From NCBI GenBank assembly GCA_018697195.1, contig CM031872.1, positions 10,901,341 to 10,965,340 of the forward strand: a DNA stretch of 64,000 nucleotides. The letters are read 5' to 3'. The position numbers and the translations under genes are program-made. Below the pieces are notes generated by a model. The model had not been told where the DNA came from. It saw only the letters and a program-made list of their open reading frames with translations, and did no database searches. Of the stretch, positions 9,441 to 20,610 are shown in pieces; the stretch's first letter is position 1; each line of letters starts with the position of its first letter. The stretch comes from Certhia americana (taxonomy: Eukaryota > Chordata > Aves > Passeriformes > Certhiidae).

Positions 9441-12400
9441 CTGGTTGGACTCCTTGTACAGAACCAAACCAGCCAAAGCACCCCCTTTGCTAAGACTGGA
9501 GCTCCTTCTTCCTTCCTAAGTGTTCCTCCCTGAACTGTTCCAATTTCTCCTGCCACAGCAGCATCTTTTGGACTTCTACTGTAAATGCCTGGTTTGCTAA
9601 ACACTGGACACTGAACCTGGGAAAAGGGAGATTTTTCTTGCATCAGATGTTATAATTTCCCTCTTTTCTCTTTTGCATGTTCTCTGTCATCCCCATTCCT
9701 GGGGTTTGGTGCTTCAGGCTGGCAGACATCCAGCCACAACTGGGCTCAAGTCTGAGGACCCTTGCAGAGCAGAGGATGGGGCCAGCTGGCCACAGCTGGC
9801 TCATACTCAGATGCCACGTGAGCTGACACCGTGACCATGTGACAGCTCCAGGGAGCAGGGCTGGCAGCCAAGGTAGCCCCAAGCTTGTGCCATTTCCCTG
9901 GCCAGGGCTCAAAACACATCAGCACTGATAAAAGGGACAGATTTTCAGCACAAGCACCCAGTGTGGCCAAACTCTTCTGAGCAGCATAGCTGCCAACATC
10001 ACACCCAGAGCTCCTGAGAGCTCAAACGTCTGAAATGACTCTCTTCCCAGTCTTTTCCTTCCCTGGTTCAGCATTGCAGCTACTTTTCCATCTGGGAGCA
10101 ACTGCCTGTCAGCACCCTCTGGGGTGAAGCATGGTCACTTACAAGCAGTGTTATGGGGCAGTTTTACAGGAATTCAAGTAACATGCTAGAAAGAAAATGC
10201 TTCTGCTGGCAATTCCCCCTGTTTAATCAGCAGGTGATTTCTCTGTGGCACACACCGCTTTTGTTGGAGGACGATCACCAGCCGGGATGGGGTTTTTCCA
10301 CGGGGAAGTTGTTATATTTTTGGGAAGCAATGCGGGGCTTGGCCTGGGGCCGTCCCTGGTGAGGCTGGGGCAGGCAGAGATGCAGCTGCCGACCGCTGCA
10401 TGTCAGTGTTGCTCCGCACAGCCCGTCCAGCTGTTCAACATCTGCCGCCCGCCGGAGCGGCTCGGCTGCGCCCAGAGCACCGTGGGTTTGCAGGAATGGG
10501 GCTCTGGGGACGATGTGACAGCACGTTCCGGACAGAAGGACGGGCCTCCTTGTGTGGCACGATGGGGCAATGGCACCCAGCTCCTCCCGAGGGCTGGGCA
10601 GGCAGGGTTGCATCCCCGGGCCAGGAACAGGTCTGGCCAGCAAGCACCTGCAGACTGTGGCCCTGAGCTGCTGCTTCTCATTCCATTCTGAGCCTCAAGC
10701 AACCCACAGCACCCCTCAAAATCCCAGCACAGCACCTGACACGGCTGCAAGTACAAAGGATTACCCAACAGTCCCACTCCTGGTTTCCATGGGGGCCGGG
10801 TTCAGAAGCCAAAGCCAGCATAACGTTGTGCTGTGGACATTGCCCTCATTCTCTGGCACTGAGGTGTGCTGGTGTATCACTGGTGCCACCCCTGGAATGG
10901 CAGTGCCACGGCCTGTGGTGAATAGTTTTTGTCAGGGTAAGTGGTGTGGGGAGCTCAACCCTCCCCACCAGTCTCAGGGAGCTCCCTCTGAATTCAATAA
11001 TAATCAATTCAATAATAATGATCTTGACTCCTCCCCCATTTCCCCCAAGTCCTTTTGGGGAAGAAATCTGCAATATGAAGCCTGGATTTTCCATTGCCTT
11101 GGTAACATGTTGTATCATTGCCTCAAAGAAATATCTACTAAAGGTGTGAGGGAAAAGGTGAAAAGTTCCGTGGCCACTGGAGGAATCACATTGTTCTGGG
11201 ACTTCACAGACTTCCCACCTGCAGAATCAGGCCCAGGATTAACCACACAGCTGCCAGGGTGGACCTGTGGTTTAGAGAAAAAGGAAACAAAAGATAATAA
11301 TTTTACTCTGATTTAAAGAATAACAGTACTGATGGTGCCCCATGCCAGGTTAGAAGGGGGATGGATTTATAAAGTGGAAATTCAGCTGTCCAGAGGTGAA
11401 CAAAGCTCTTGTTGACTTTGGAGGCAGAGGGAGGTGTTGGATTCAAAGGCTGCAGATTTGTTGGCTCCATGCCCGAGTCCTACAATCAGCCAGGAGAGCT
11501 TGTCCAGGTGTTTCACTGGGAATGAAGTGAGGCAGCTCCCTCTCCATTCAGAAGATCCAGTGATGGGCTCTGGAAGAGAGGCCATCCTCCAGATCAGCAA
11601 CATTTCTTTGTGCTTCATTTCCTGACCTCCAAAAATGGAGAGGTGAGAGACTTTCCTGCCTTGCAATGAGGTTTTATTTGTCAGAGGATTTATTTGTCAA
11701 AGCTCTCAGAGCTAGCATTTCCCTAACACCTGCTCCAAAGGGACACCACTGGGAGTTGAGGGGAATGACCAGGAGCTACCAGCTAAATAGCATTGGGGGT
11801 TTTCCATGAGCAAGTTTAGTGTTAGCATTAGAGCATGTAGCACAGCATGGACATTGCCTGAGAGTGTCCTGATGCCCATCACCTTCTGAGTCACACAGAC
11901 ACTTCTGGAATTGGGTTAATCAGCACTTCTTTGATTTCAAAACCATTTGCTAGAGCAGTATCCACAAAACACTGCTGTGCTCCAGGGAGATGACAGGCCA
12001 AACCCTGGCTCACTCCGGCCTGAACCCAACAGGGAGCCATCAAGCTGGAGCTGTGAAAGCAGCAGAAATTCGTGACCCTGTTCTGGTCAGCCCAAGAGGG
12101 AGGCTCTGGTGCAGATTACTCACACCACAAGCATGAGCAGCAGGAAAAGAGGAGCATGTAGGGCTGCACTGCTGAGCCAGAGGATGAGGCAGAGCCATGG
12201 AGAGCCCATGGGGATCCTGGGGCACTCCCCCTGTGTATCCAGGGTCTACATCACCCCAGAGCCTCATCAGCAACTGCATGATGGGCAAAATGGCAGGAAA
12301 TTAAATCCTGGGATTATCATCCTGCAAGGCTTCCTCACCCAGAGCTTCCACAGGCTTGACCTGTCTGAATCCTGCAAGCATCAGCTCTGCAGTTAGGAAT

Positions 12401-14164
12401 GGCCTTACAAACTGCCTGCTGGCTGCCAGGGAGCAAACAGGACGTTCTAGCCTGGCAGCCACTGGACCATCAGAAAGTTTTGGGAGCTCAGAACCATATT
12501 TTGGCTGCAGCTTGGCTCCCTGTGCTCCCTGAGCTGGGTCTGGCCTTCCCCTCTCCAACTTTGTTCTACAGGGATGCTTCTGTGTAGCCAAGAGATTTTC
12601 TCAGTGGCTGTAACATAAACTTGGGAAATATTCCCTCAGCCAGGGAGTTATATAAAGTGCATTCCCCACGATGCATGATTTCTCTCTGCAGGGAATATCC
12701 ATGGTGACGATGCCCACAGCCTCTCGCCTGTTCCGCCTGCTAACAGCAGAAATTCAGCTCTTGGTGCAGGTGCTTGGAAAAGATACTTCCAGAGCCACCA
12801 CTCATTGGATAATGCAGGTGTGGCAAAAAGAAAACAGCAAAAGGTCATGGCCATTTCACAGAAAAATCATGTCAGGGACAGAAAGAGAAACACATTGCCC
12901 CCACCGAGACACAATATCTTCTTCCCAAATTTGTGGAATGAATTATCTTGAGTTTTCCCAGTTTGAAACAATTAATAAGATCTAAATTTGGAATATAAAG
13001 TAAATCATCATGAAAACAAAAATGTTTTAAATTATTAAAATCTGCTTGATCAAGCAACAAATATTTCTTCCAGCCTCTTGCAGAGAATTTTGAAAGTTTT
13101 CCATGTCTGTCCTGACTGGAAGAAAAGCCTTCACCAGAAGTGAAGTTCTCAAATACCCAATTGCTCTGTCCACAGCAGTCAGAGAGAAGGTGGATGAGCA
13201 GAGCCAAGAGAGTATTGTGCTGAAAATCTCTGGCTCTGCTAGAAAGATTTCACCCCCAGAAAACAGATATAATGAAATTCACCCTGGATACGGGAATCAG
13301 CACAGGCCACCTGCATTATTTTATTCTTCAGAGCTCATGAGGCACCAAGGCCTTGGATGGGTGGCAGCTCTGTCACTGTCACATCCCCAAGAACAGCAGC
13401 ATCCTTCTCAAACTCCCAGGTCCAAGAGAAATCCCCCCTTTTGACCTGAACAGTGTCCTCTGAGCCCCTTGCAGTACATACATTCATTAATTCACCCAGA
13501 GCCACAGTCCAGCCGCGCATTTCTGAGCAAATCCTACCTCACCCATTGGCAGTCAGCATTTCCAGCACTCTCTTATACATTTTCCTCTGCCACAAACAGG
13601 ATTGTTGTTTCCCAGCTCTTTGGAGCTGTCTCCTTCTAGTTACCTGCTCCTCCTTTGCCCTCCCCTGCAGCTCCCACCTTGCTGTTCCCATCTCCATCCC
13701 TTGCAAAGAGCCCCACAGGAAACAAGTATCAGCCAAACAGATTTTTTCTGAGCCCCAGAAGCAGGAATTTTTTGTATTAAATTCCCTGGAAAGAATAACT
13801 GAGTCTTCATAAATGCCATGGGAGGAAATGCCCTGTTTCAAGGTCTAAGCAAAGTCAGGATGAATAATAAGGGGGTTCCTGTTCCCAAAGGACCAGGGAA
13901 AAGAGAAAGGCAGGGGAACACAAAGGGAAATGCTTCCTTAGTTCCTCCTAATGTGATCTGTTCACTTGGAAAGCCAATGCCTCCTCCAGGAGGTTACAAT
14001 GCAGCAGCTTGCAGCCCAGTTCATTACAGAGCTGTCCCTGCAACCAGGGATGTTTCTGCCAAGGCACCTCTCAGTGCTGGCTTTGAGCAGGGCCACCTGC
14101 TGTGGCAGAGCCTAGCTAATGACCTGCCCCACCCTGCCCCATCCCATCCTGCCCCACCGTGCCC
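9441..14164. other. No gene recognised; unique sequence with small features
   Basis: No coding gene is supported here. A local CpG-richer patch at about 10385-10530 stands out. A 15-bp unit (aattcaataataat plus one base) is tandemly duplicated at 10991-11020. An exon-like segment preceded by a pyrimidine-rich CAG lies at 12692, but it lacks a good donor. The rest is ordinary C-rich unique sequence on the + strand. Confidence 0.45.
10991..11020 (+). repeat. 15-bp tandem duplication, two copies
   Basis: Two adjacent 15-bp units differ only in their last base (C versus G) and have the core aattcaataataat. This small tandem duplication is probably a slippage event. Nothing else suggests a function. 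Confidence 0.8.
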
Positions 14165-14277
14165 TGCCCTTCCCTTCCCTTCCCTTCCCTTCCCTTCCCT
14201 TCCCTTCCCTTCCTTCTNNNNNNCCCTTCCCTTCCCTTCCCTTCCCTTCCCTTCCCTTCCCTTCCCTTCCCTTCCCT
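14165..14277 (+). repeat. (CCCTT)n pentanucleotide array containing an assembly gap
   Basis: Near-perfect CCCTT units run across both sides of a 6-N gap. Degenerate C-rich precursors (CCCCAT/CCCTG) lie just upstream at about 14125-14165. One strand is pure pyrimidine and the other pure purine (AAGGG). Such arrays can form triplex or G-quadruplex structures and are hard to sequence, which fits the gap. The true length is unknown. Reading frames through it on either strand are repeat artefacts. Confidence 0.95.
14218..14223. other. Assembly gap of 6 N
   Basis: Six N bases lie inside the CCCTT array. The unit phase is disturbed just before the gap (ttccttct), so the sequence next to the Ns may also be unreliable. 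Confidence 0.95.
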
Positions 14278-16726
14278 GCCGTCCTGTCCATGTTCCCTGA
14301 AACCACCCAGCTGTGTGATCCTGTGCCCTGTGGTCTAGGAATAGATCTGAAACTAAGTGCTTGCACTTCATGAGGGGATGTTTTTCTCCTTGTGATTCCC
14401 TCAGTCCTGGAAGTTTTCAGCCAGGCTGAGCCATTTGGATGAGCACAGTGATAAGTTTTGGCATTGGAGAGGAGCAGGTTTTGTGGGAATTGAGATTTCT
14501 AGGGAATCAAACCCCTTGGACAGTGACTTGGGGTGCTAGTGGCCCCACTCCTTGTCCAGCATCTCTTGGCTGTGCCCAGTGGGCACCAAACATCCCAGCA
14601 GCAGGCTTTTGTACAGCTCCAGGCAGCTCATTCCTGAGTCCTGTCTCAGAGCCTGTTTCTTCCTTCTCTCTCAGACAGCTGTTTACATTTTTGTTTGTGT
14701 GAATTATCTCAAATATGAAGGCTTTGCTTTGCTTTTCACCCCATTAGATAATATTAATTAGTGTAGGGAGCCAAGTAGCTTGGAGAAAGGGGAAAAAAAC
14801 ACTTTGGAAAAGCTGCAGGCCTTGCAAGTATTTAAAAGGCCATCTGCAAGTCCTCCAAAACTGTACAGACAAATGAGAGCAGCAGTAGCACATATTTATT
14901 CAGTAGACATCATGGCAACATTCCTACTCCTGTCTCAGGCATGAACTAGCACTAAAAATGTAAGGCTTGCTGTTCCTCAAGCCCTCCTCTTCACTGGGAA
15001 TGCAGCAGAGATATTGGCAGCATCAGCCTGCGGAAGGAGTCACCTGGAGTTTTGGGTGCAGTGCCAGCTCTGCCCCTCAGAGCTGCTGCACATCTCCAAG
15101 CAGGTTTTCCAACAATATTATGGGCTGGAAACTGGAAAGATGCTTGACTCAAGCAAACAAACAGTAACCTCTGTTGGGCAGGGATGTAAACCCAAACCCA
15201 GATTTCCCACCGCCCCATATATACAAATTCCCTCTGGGCATCTCTCATCAGAATTTAGATACCGTCCCCACTTTGCATCTGGACACAAATATTTGTTAGG
15301 CATAAAAAGGAAAGACTGAAATCCACTTTAACATGTGTACTGAGACAAGCTGCTTAAGAACAATAACAAATAACAATAAGTTTATTAATAATTCATCTGT
15401 TTCAAGCAAACATCTCCAGGCAAGCATTCCTGCCTATTGTCTCTCTGATATTAAGCAGAGCTACTGAGGCCTGGCCCTGATTTTTCAGCTGGATACCAGC
15501 CAGCACAACTTCCAGGTGGATGATGCTGATTTACAGCCCGTCTCCGTTTGCTGCTCTATTTACACTGCTTTGTTTAGGGGGCTTTGTGTGAATTACCTTC
15601 CAGGGCAGTCAAAGCTTTTGAAATATGGGAAGGAAACGGCAGCAATTGGAGGAAACCTAAAGTGAAATTCAGTCACAAATCTTGTCTATTAATTCCTGTT
15701 CCATACCTTTCTTTCCCCAGCACTTACCTTGGGAAGTCATGCCTATCCCTGGCATGCTTTCCACCAGAGATATTACACTGCTATAAATGTCAGACATTTG
15801 AAGAACAATCCTATCCATTAGCACGTAGAAGAGTATTATTGTCTGCAAGTTATTAGGTTCAAAGGCACCTTTGTGCTTGGCAAATTGATGTCTTCAGCTC
15901 CAGATCCCAGTACCAGCTACAGGAGCACCCTGGAGAGACCAGGGTTCTCATCTAGCCCAAACACAGCACTCAACAAAAGGAGAAAATTGGGCAGCAAAAT
16001 GGTACAAATATCTTCAATACACTTTTGGTACTCTTTTATGATGTTACTAACTTGTTCTTAGAAAGTTTCCTCAACTTCTAGAAGCTTTCATCTACTCCTA
16101 GACTAAAGTGATCCCAAAACAAGAGACCCAGATGTGCTCTAGCTGACAGGTGGAAGAGCCATTCCAGCTGCTTCTCCAGCAGTAAATTGCAGCTGGCTTC
16201 CCTCCCAGCCCTCAGAGCAGCTCAGGGTGGGGTCACTCAGAGCTGGGGTGTCATTGATGTGCCCAGAGGGTGTTGAACTGGGGTTGAAATGGCATCTTAA
16301 CACACCCTGGAGTGCCACGTACAAATAGTGCTCAACTGCTCTGGGCCAGGTGCTACCCAGTCAGCTCAAAGCACTTCTTAGGAAAGTGTGAGCCATGCTG
16401 TGTCTGGCAGAGAGGAGACTCCAGTTCCCAGTAACTCCACAAGGTCTCAGCTCCACTGGCATCTCTTCTCTTGGGCCACCTGACTGTTCCAGTCCCTTCC
16501 TGCAGCCCCCTTCCTCCCCACTTGCCACCTGCATCTTCTCACTCAGCTCGTGCAGGAGAGGGAGGGGTATCTGTGGGTGTCGTACCCACATTTTACATTT
16601 AAAATTTGACTGTAAGATGCATGAATTGAAGGTAAAATCCTTGCTATGCAAAGAGTGCTGGAAAGCCTCCCTCATCCAGTGTTGGCATTTGGATGTCTCA
16701 GGTGGGAGCAGATGGCCCGGGAGAAA
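14278..16726. other. No gene recognised; unique sequence
   Basis: No exon or RNA gene is supported here. An AT-rich regulatory-looking patch with three SOX-like motifs lies at 15359-15377. A single TAATTA occurs at 14755-14760. The remainder is unremarkable. Confidence 0.45.
15359..15377 (+). promoter_or_regulatory. Cluster of three SOX-like motifs
   Basis: AACAAT, AACAAA and AACAAT lie at 15359-15364, 15365-15370 and 15372-15377, all in the same orientation. They are followed at once by TTTATTAATAATTC, which resembles posterior HOX or FOX sites. AACAAT is the core SOX HMG-box motif. Three copies in 19 bp could be a SOX-responsive element or a simple A-rich slippage product; without conservation data it stays tentative. 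Confidence 0.3.
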
Positions 16727-16779
16727 TCAGAATCACAGACCGGTTTGGTTTGGATTGGACCTTAAAATTCATCTCATTC
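16727..16779 (-). mobile_element. CR1 LINE 3' end, left part of an interrupted copy
   Basis: The + strand carries the antisense of a CR1 3' end (aatcacagac...gtttggtttggattgg...ccttaaaattcatct). The match stops abruptly at 16779, where an LTR begins. It resumes after the LTR at 17403 with the next expected CR1 segment (accccctgccatgg). The two parts are therefore one CR1 copy split by a later insertion. Confidence 0.85.
16776..16779. repeat. Target-site duplication ATTC, left copy
   Basis: ATTC directly precedes the TG of the LTR and is repeated directly after its terminal CA at 17399-17402. A 4-bp duplication is typical of gammaretrovirus-like (ERV1) integrases. Confidence 0.8.
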
Positions 16780-17398
16780 TGTGATAAACAAAATTCCCTG
16801 TTTGTTCTTATTCAGTAAGAGTTAGTTGTTAATGTTGTGGTTATTTGTTACCAATCATTGTTAAAAGTTGTTTTCCCAATTGTTCCCTTTTTACCCTAGT
16901 CTGTGTTTGCCAGTTTCATGTTTGTGTCCCCATGTTCCCAGAATCCTCCCGTCGGAAGCTACATTTGTTGCACCCCGACTGCTGCTCCCAGACGTCCTTG
17001 CGCACTGACTATATGCAAATAAGGGGCATTTGGCCTAAATCGGACTCCCAAAACCACAAAACAACGTATCATAGAACAATAAAAACAGCAGCACTACTCT
17101 GAGAAAACCTCAAGGAAGCATACACCAAGAGCTGAGTTCGGCCGTGTGGCCCTAAGTGCAATAGTACCCAGGCAGAGAAGACACCCTAGACCGACGAGCC
17201 CTCATCGTCTTCTGGTGCTCTCGTGAGGATAGAAGCCCCAGCTCTGCCTGCATTCCTGCGGACAAAGCTGCATTCCTCCTCCTGTGTGCCACCTCTGGGA
17301 GCAGCGGCGGTGTGTGCGCGACCCGTCGGGCCCCCACCTCGAGCTGATCACTAATAAAGGCATTAAAAAGGAGAAAAAGCTCCTGCCCTTTTTCTTCA
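16780..17398 (+). mobile_element. Solo retroviral LTR (619 bp) inserted in a CR1
   Basis: The element starts TGTGATAA and ends CTTCA, with the canonical TG...CA termini, and is flanked by exact ATTC duplications. An AATAAA polyadenylation signal at about 17353-17358 places R/U5 at the right, so the LTR is in + orientation; an ATATGCAAATAAGG stretch near 17011 could be part of its promoter. There is no internal gag, pol or env sequence and no second LTR, so it is a solo LTR left by recombination between two LTRs. The 4-bp duplication suggests an ERV1-like element. It differs from the other two LTRs in this window and is not an intact virus. Confidence 0.85.
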
Positions 17399-17402
17399 AT
17401 TC
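17399..17402. repeat. Target-site duplication ATTC, right copy
   Basis: This is the second copy of ATTC, directly after the terminal CA of the LTR and at the point where the CR1 sequence resumes. It matches 16776-16779 exactly. Confidence 0.8.
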
Positions 17403-17795
17403 GACCCCCTGCCATGGACAGGGACACATTCCACTGTCCCAGGGTGCTCCCAGCCCCGTCCCACCTGGCCTTGGACACTGCCAGGGATGGGGCAGTCACA
17501 GCTGCTCTGGGCACCCTGTGCCAGGGCCTCACCACTCTCACAGGGAAGAATTTCTTCCTAATATCTCATGTAAACCTACTCTCAGTTTGAAGTCATTCCA
17601 CCTTGTCCAGTCACTCCATGCCCTGTCTCCATCTTCCATGTAGGTTCCCCTCAAATCCTGGAAGATCACAATAAGATGAGTCTCAATCCCTCTCTTTTTC
17701 AGGCTGAACAAACCCAATTCTCTCAGACTGCCTTCACAGGAGAGGTGCTCCATCCCTGTAACCCCCTTGGTGGCTGCCAACTCTGGCCATGCTCC
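17403..17795 (-). mobile_element. CR1 LINE, right part of the interrupted copy
   Basis: The antisense CR1 continues from the left part. Recognisable blocks are ccatggacagggacac, the segment for 'ggccttggacactgccagggatggggcag', 'aagaatttcttcctaatatct' and the 'aggctgaacaaacccaattctctcag' region. The last clear match is near 17770 (ggagaggtgctccatccctgtaac). Including the left part the copy is about 450 bp, 5'-truncated and non-autonomous. A + frame inside it is not a gene. Confidence 0.9.
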
Positions 17796-17946
17796 TTTTG
17801 GAAATAAATAATTGTGGGGAAGGCTACAAGGCTGGGTGTATATGCAGTGTCTTTATGCAGTGATTTACAAAAACCATCACGTTGGTGCAGATGCCCTCAC
17901 AGCAAAACACAAGGATTTGGGCAGAGCTCAGTTTCAATGTGGGTGG

Positions 17947-17951
17947 CAGAG
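17947..17951. repeat. Target-site duplication CAGAG, left copy
   Basis: CAGAG directly precedes the TGTTGGGG start of the second LTR and recurs directly after its end at 18698-18702. Confidence 0.7.
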
Positions 17952-18697
17952 TGTTGGGGGATGGGTTGATTTCGTATAGAATTTTTTCCCAGAAGTTGCT
18001 AAGAAGCTAATGGCTGGGTGCTTTTCGGTACTTATGGGTGCTCAGGGTCAAACAAAAGAAGCAGCTACCCAGAGACATTGACTTCACTTTGCTCGAGGCA
18101 GTTTTCTGCTCTGGGGGAACTGCCAGGGCTGCTCGTCTCGGCACAGCAGAGAGCTCTCACCATTCCCTTCACCTCGGACTCCGTCGGACCACCGGTCTCT
18201 TCGTGTGTCCCCCGGGATTTTGGGAACCCGTTTACTCCCTGCCCTGCACCCACGGTTTCTTCAGTTCTGCTCGAGGTCTCCCCACGCTGTGTTTCTACAG
18301 CCCCTGCCAGCCGGGACACTTTTTCCAACAGCTCCAACCACTGTGAACCCTCGGAATCATCTCACCCTCCCAGAGCTGCTGCTAGCCCTATTAGCTTGTG
18401 ACGGTACCGAGGGGGTGGGGGGTTACCAGAGGAAAAACTGTAACTGATTTGTTGTTTTGTTTTGTTTTGTTTTGTTTTTTTCCTTTTTTTTTTTCTTCTC
18501 TAGTTCTGTTTGTTGTCAATATTGTAGTTATTATTGTTAATTTACCTTGTTAGACTAACTAGTAAAGAACTGTTATTCCTACCCTCCTTATCGTTGCCTG
18601 AGACCTCCCCTTCAATTTTGGAATTATAACAAACCACAAGGGAAGTTTCCTTTTTTTTGGTTCCTAGCAGACACCCCTGTCTTTCCAAACCAAGACA
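17952..18697 (+). mobile_element. Solo retroviral LTR (746 bp), ERVL-like
   Basis: The element begins TGTTGGGG, ends CCAAGACA and is flanked by 5-bp CAGAG duplications. Its right third (about 18440-18660) has a (TTTTG)n stretch, an AGTAAAGAACTGTTATTCC block in the position of a polyadenylation signal (18561-18566), then TTGCCTGAGA. That block is closely related to the LTR at 46434-47148. The left two thirds are CpG-richer than the neighbourhood and not obviously alignable to it. No internal viral genes are present. A 5-bp duplication fits ERVL-type elements, but the family is inferred. A 127-codon + frame inside it (18018-18401) is an LTR artefact. Confidence 0.75.
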
Positions 18698-18702
18698 CAG
18701 AG
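18698..18702. repeat. Target-site duplication CAGAG, right copy
   Basis: CAGAG directly follows the terminal CA of the 746-bp LTR and matches 17947-17951. Confidence 0.7.
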
Positions 18703-20540
18703 CTTGTGCCTGTGAGCATCTGGAGCAGAAAAGAGCAATAACCCCAGCACCTCCCTGGCAATGGTCTCTGATTTGGAGGGGCAGGACTTGGGGGAAGCCA
18801 ACCGAGAGCAGGTGGTTTGAAACTGTGTTAACAACCCCGTTAACAAGCACTGCAGATTAGACCAAACAACAGCTCATCAGCATTCAGCCCAAAGGCCACA
18901 GGCTGCACGGAGAGAATAGAGGAACAACACAACGAGAAGGAGGGGAGATGAAAAGAAAGCAGAGATGGGAAGTGGTTTTAATAATATTGTTTCCTAATTA
19001 CAGCACGGCACAGAGAGCAGATGCAGTCTGCTTTGACGTGCCAAAAGCACAGCCAGGGAACTGCTCACACTGGGACACGGTGACAGCACCCATGGCAGCA
19101 GCAGTGGTGCAGCAAGGGGGGACTGAGTGTTCCAGCATCTGCCCTGGGGCTCCTATCACCCCAGGCGAGATATTGCTGCTGCCCAGCACCCTGCTGGGGT
19201 TTCTTTTGGGGCTCCAAAATGCACTTCAAGGGCCTCTCCTGACCCCTGGTACACCAGTTTGCAGGGAAAGGGTGGCATCATCCTCAGAGAATCTGATACA
19301 TAGGGTGAGGGACAGAACCTGCATCACCTGGGATGGAGAGATGTTTCTGTAGTAGCTCTGTACACTGGGAATGGAATACCCCTTCAGCCCCTCGAGCCAT
19401 CCTCCCAGCACAGTGTGAACCTGTTGCTTCTCTTGTTACTTCCTGAAACATTTATGATGCAGGTTCAGTATCATTATCTCACTATGAGAAGCCAAAATTT
19501 AATTACTGCACAGCCCAGCACCACAGCTGGGACTGTGGGGCAGACCCCCTCTGGCACTCAGCACTGCCCCGCAGCAAACTGGGCAAGGATGGACACATGT
19601 GGGGCCAGTATGGACCTTCCCCTGGGTACCAGCATGCTCGGGCCAGTTTTTCTGAGCCATGTGTGTATGGAAAGAAGACTTTTAACTCCTGAAAACCTTC
19701 CTTCCAGCCTGGCCTGGCATCTGCAAGCCCCCCATGCCTGTCAGAGCCGCACACAGAAGTGCACAGGATGAGGCACACTAATGCATGTTTTGGTCCCAGG
19801 CCAAAATAAACGCCGGCTATAATAACCCTCCCGGGAAAGCCAAACAGAGGAACCCTTTGTTAGGGACAACTCGGCGTGTTACGCTTCATTTGGGCCAACA
19901 GCACTTCCAGCACGAGGCTCAGGGCACCATCTGCTTGATGTGGGCAAGGTGGGCTGAGGCCAGAAACCAGGGAGAAAGGGAAATCTCGGGACAAGGAAAA
20001 TTGGATGATGCCTCTTGAGTCAGTCCAGCCCATAAAGACTCTAAAAATCTGGCAATAAAAAATCTGGGAAGAAGAAGCCTAGCAGGTATGTTGGGCCCAT
20101 TGTGGTCTCTGCTGGAGTAAGGGTTTGTAATGGGGCAGGGAACAGCAGTGCCTTCTGTCCCACTCACCTTTTAAGCAGGTGGTGTGAAAAGATCCAGCTC
20201 CAGGATCTGCTGCCTCTGGCTAATTCCTGTTTAGTTTCCTTCAAAAACAGAGACAGAGGGACAACAGCATTGGGTGAAATCTTATGGCTCTCTGCTAAGC
20301 CCAGCACAAATTTTAGTCATTTGTGGAAACTTCTTTATTGACGTGTAACTATGATAAAATGATTCAGGGGAAGGTCTGTCCTGACCTGAAGGGGACAGGA
20401 CAAACTGGGTGCCCTGGCCATGTCCCAGTACAGACTGGGATCCTCCCAGTGTGAAGTGGCAGCTGTAGCCCAAAGCACCTAAGCCCAAGGGCAGCAAGGA
20501 GTGCACTATGTTTGGGTTAGTGTGAGGTACCCCCAATACA
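18703..20540. other. No gene recognised; unique sequence
   Basis: No exon, RNA gene or repeat is recognised. A few CpGs occur near 19808-19882 in a segment that otherwise looks like ordinary intergenic DNA. The base-composition bias of the + strand appears to switch from C-rich to G/T-rich near the right end of this stretch. Confidence 0.45.
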
Positions 20541-20610
20541 TCCTAGACTGGATGATTCTTATGGATCCCTTCCAATTGGAGATCACACATGGTTCTGGGA
20601 TGCTATGATG
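20541..20610 (+). mobile_element. Short CR1 LINE 3'-end fragment (sense)
   Basis: The sequence gactggatgattcttatgga, followed by cccttccaattgg and then ggttctgggatgctatgatg, matches the sense 3' terminus of CR1, which ends in repeats of a TTCTATGA-like octamer. The copy is diverged and I can recognise only about 70 bp. Confidence 0.6.

Noticed and set aside
9140..9643. 167-codon minus-strand frame
   Set aside because: Its left part lies in an old CR1 fragment, and the rest shows no protein family.
10552..11316. 254-codon plus-strand frame, the longest outside the CpG island and minisatellite
   Set aside because: Composition is irregular (Ser/Thr/Asn-rich with a run from the 15-bp duplication), there is no recognisable domain and no flanking splice signals.
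14024..14371. Gly/Lys/Arg-Glu repeat and Pro/Phe/Ser repeat frames
   Set aside because: They are produced by the CCCTT array and its N gap.
18018..18401. 127-codon plus-strand frame
   Set aside because: It lies inside the solo LTR at 17952-18697, which normally carries no coding sequence, and shows no viral protein signature.
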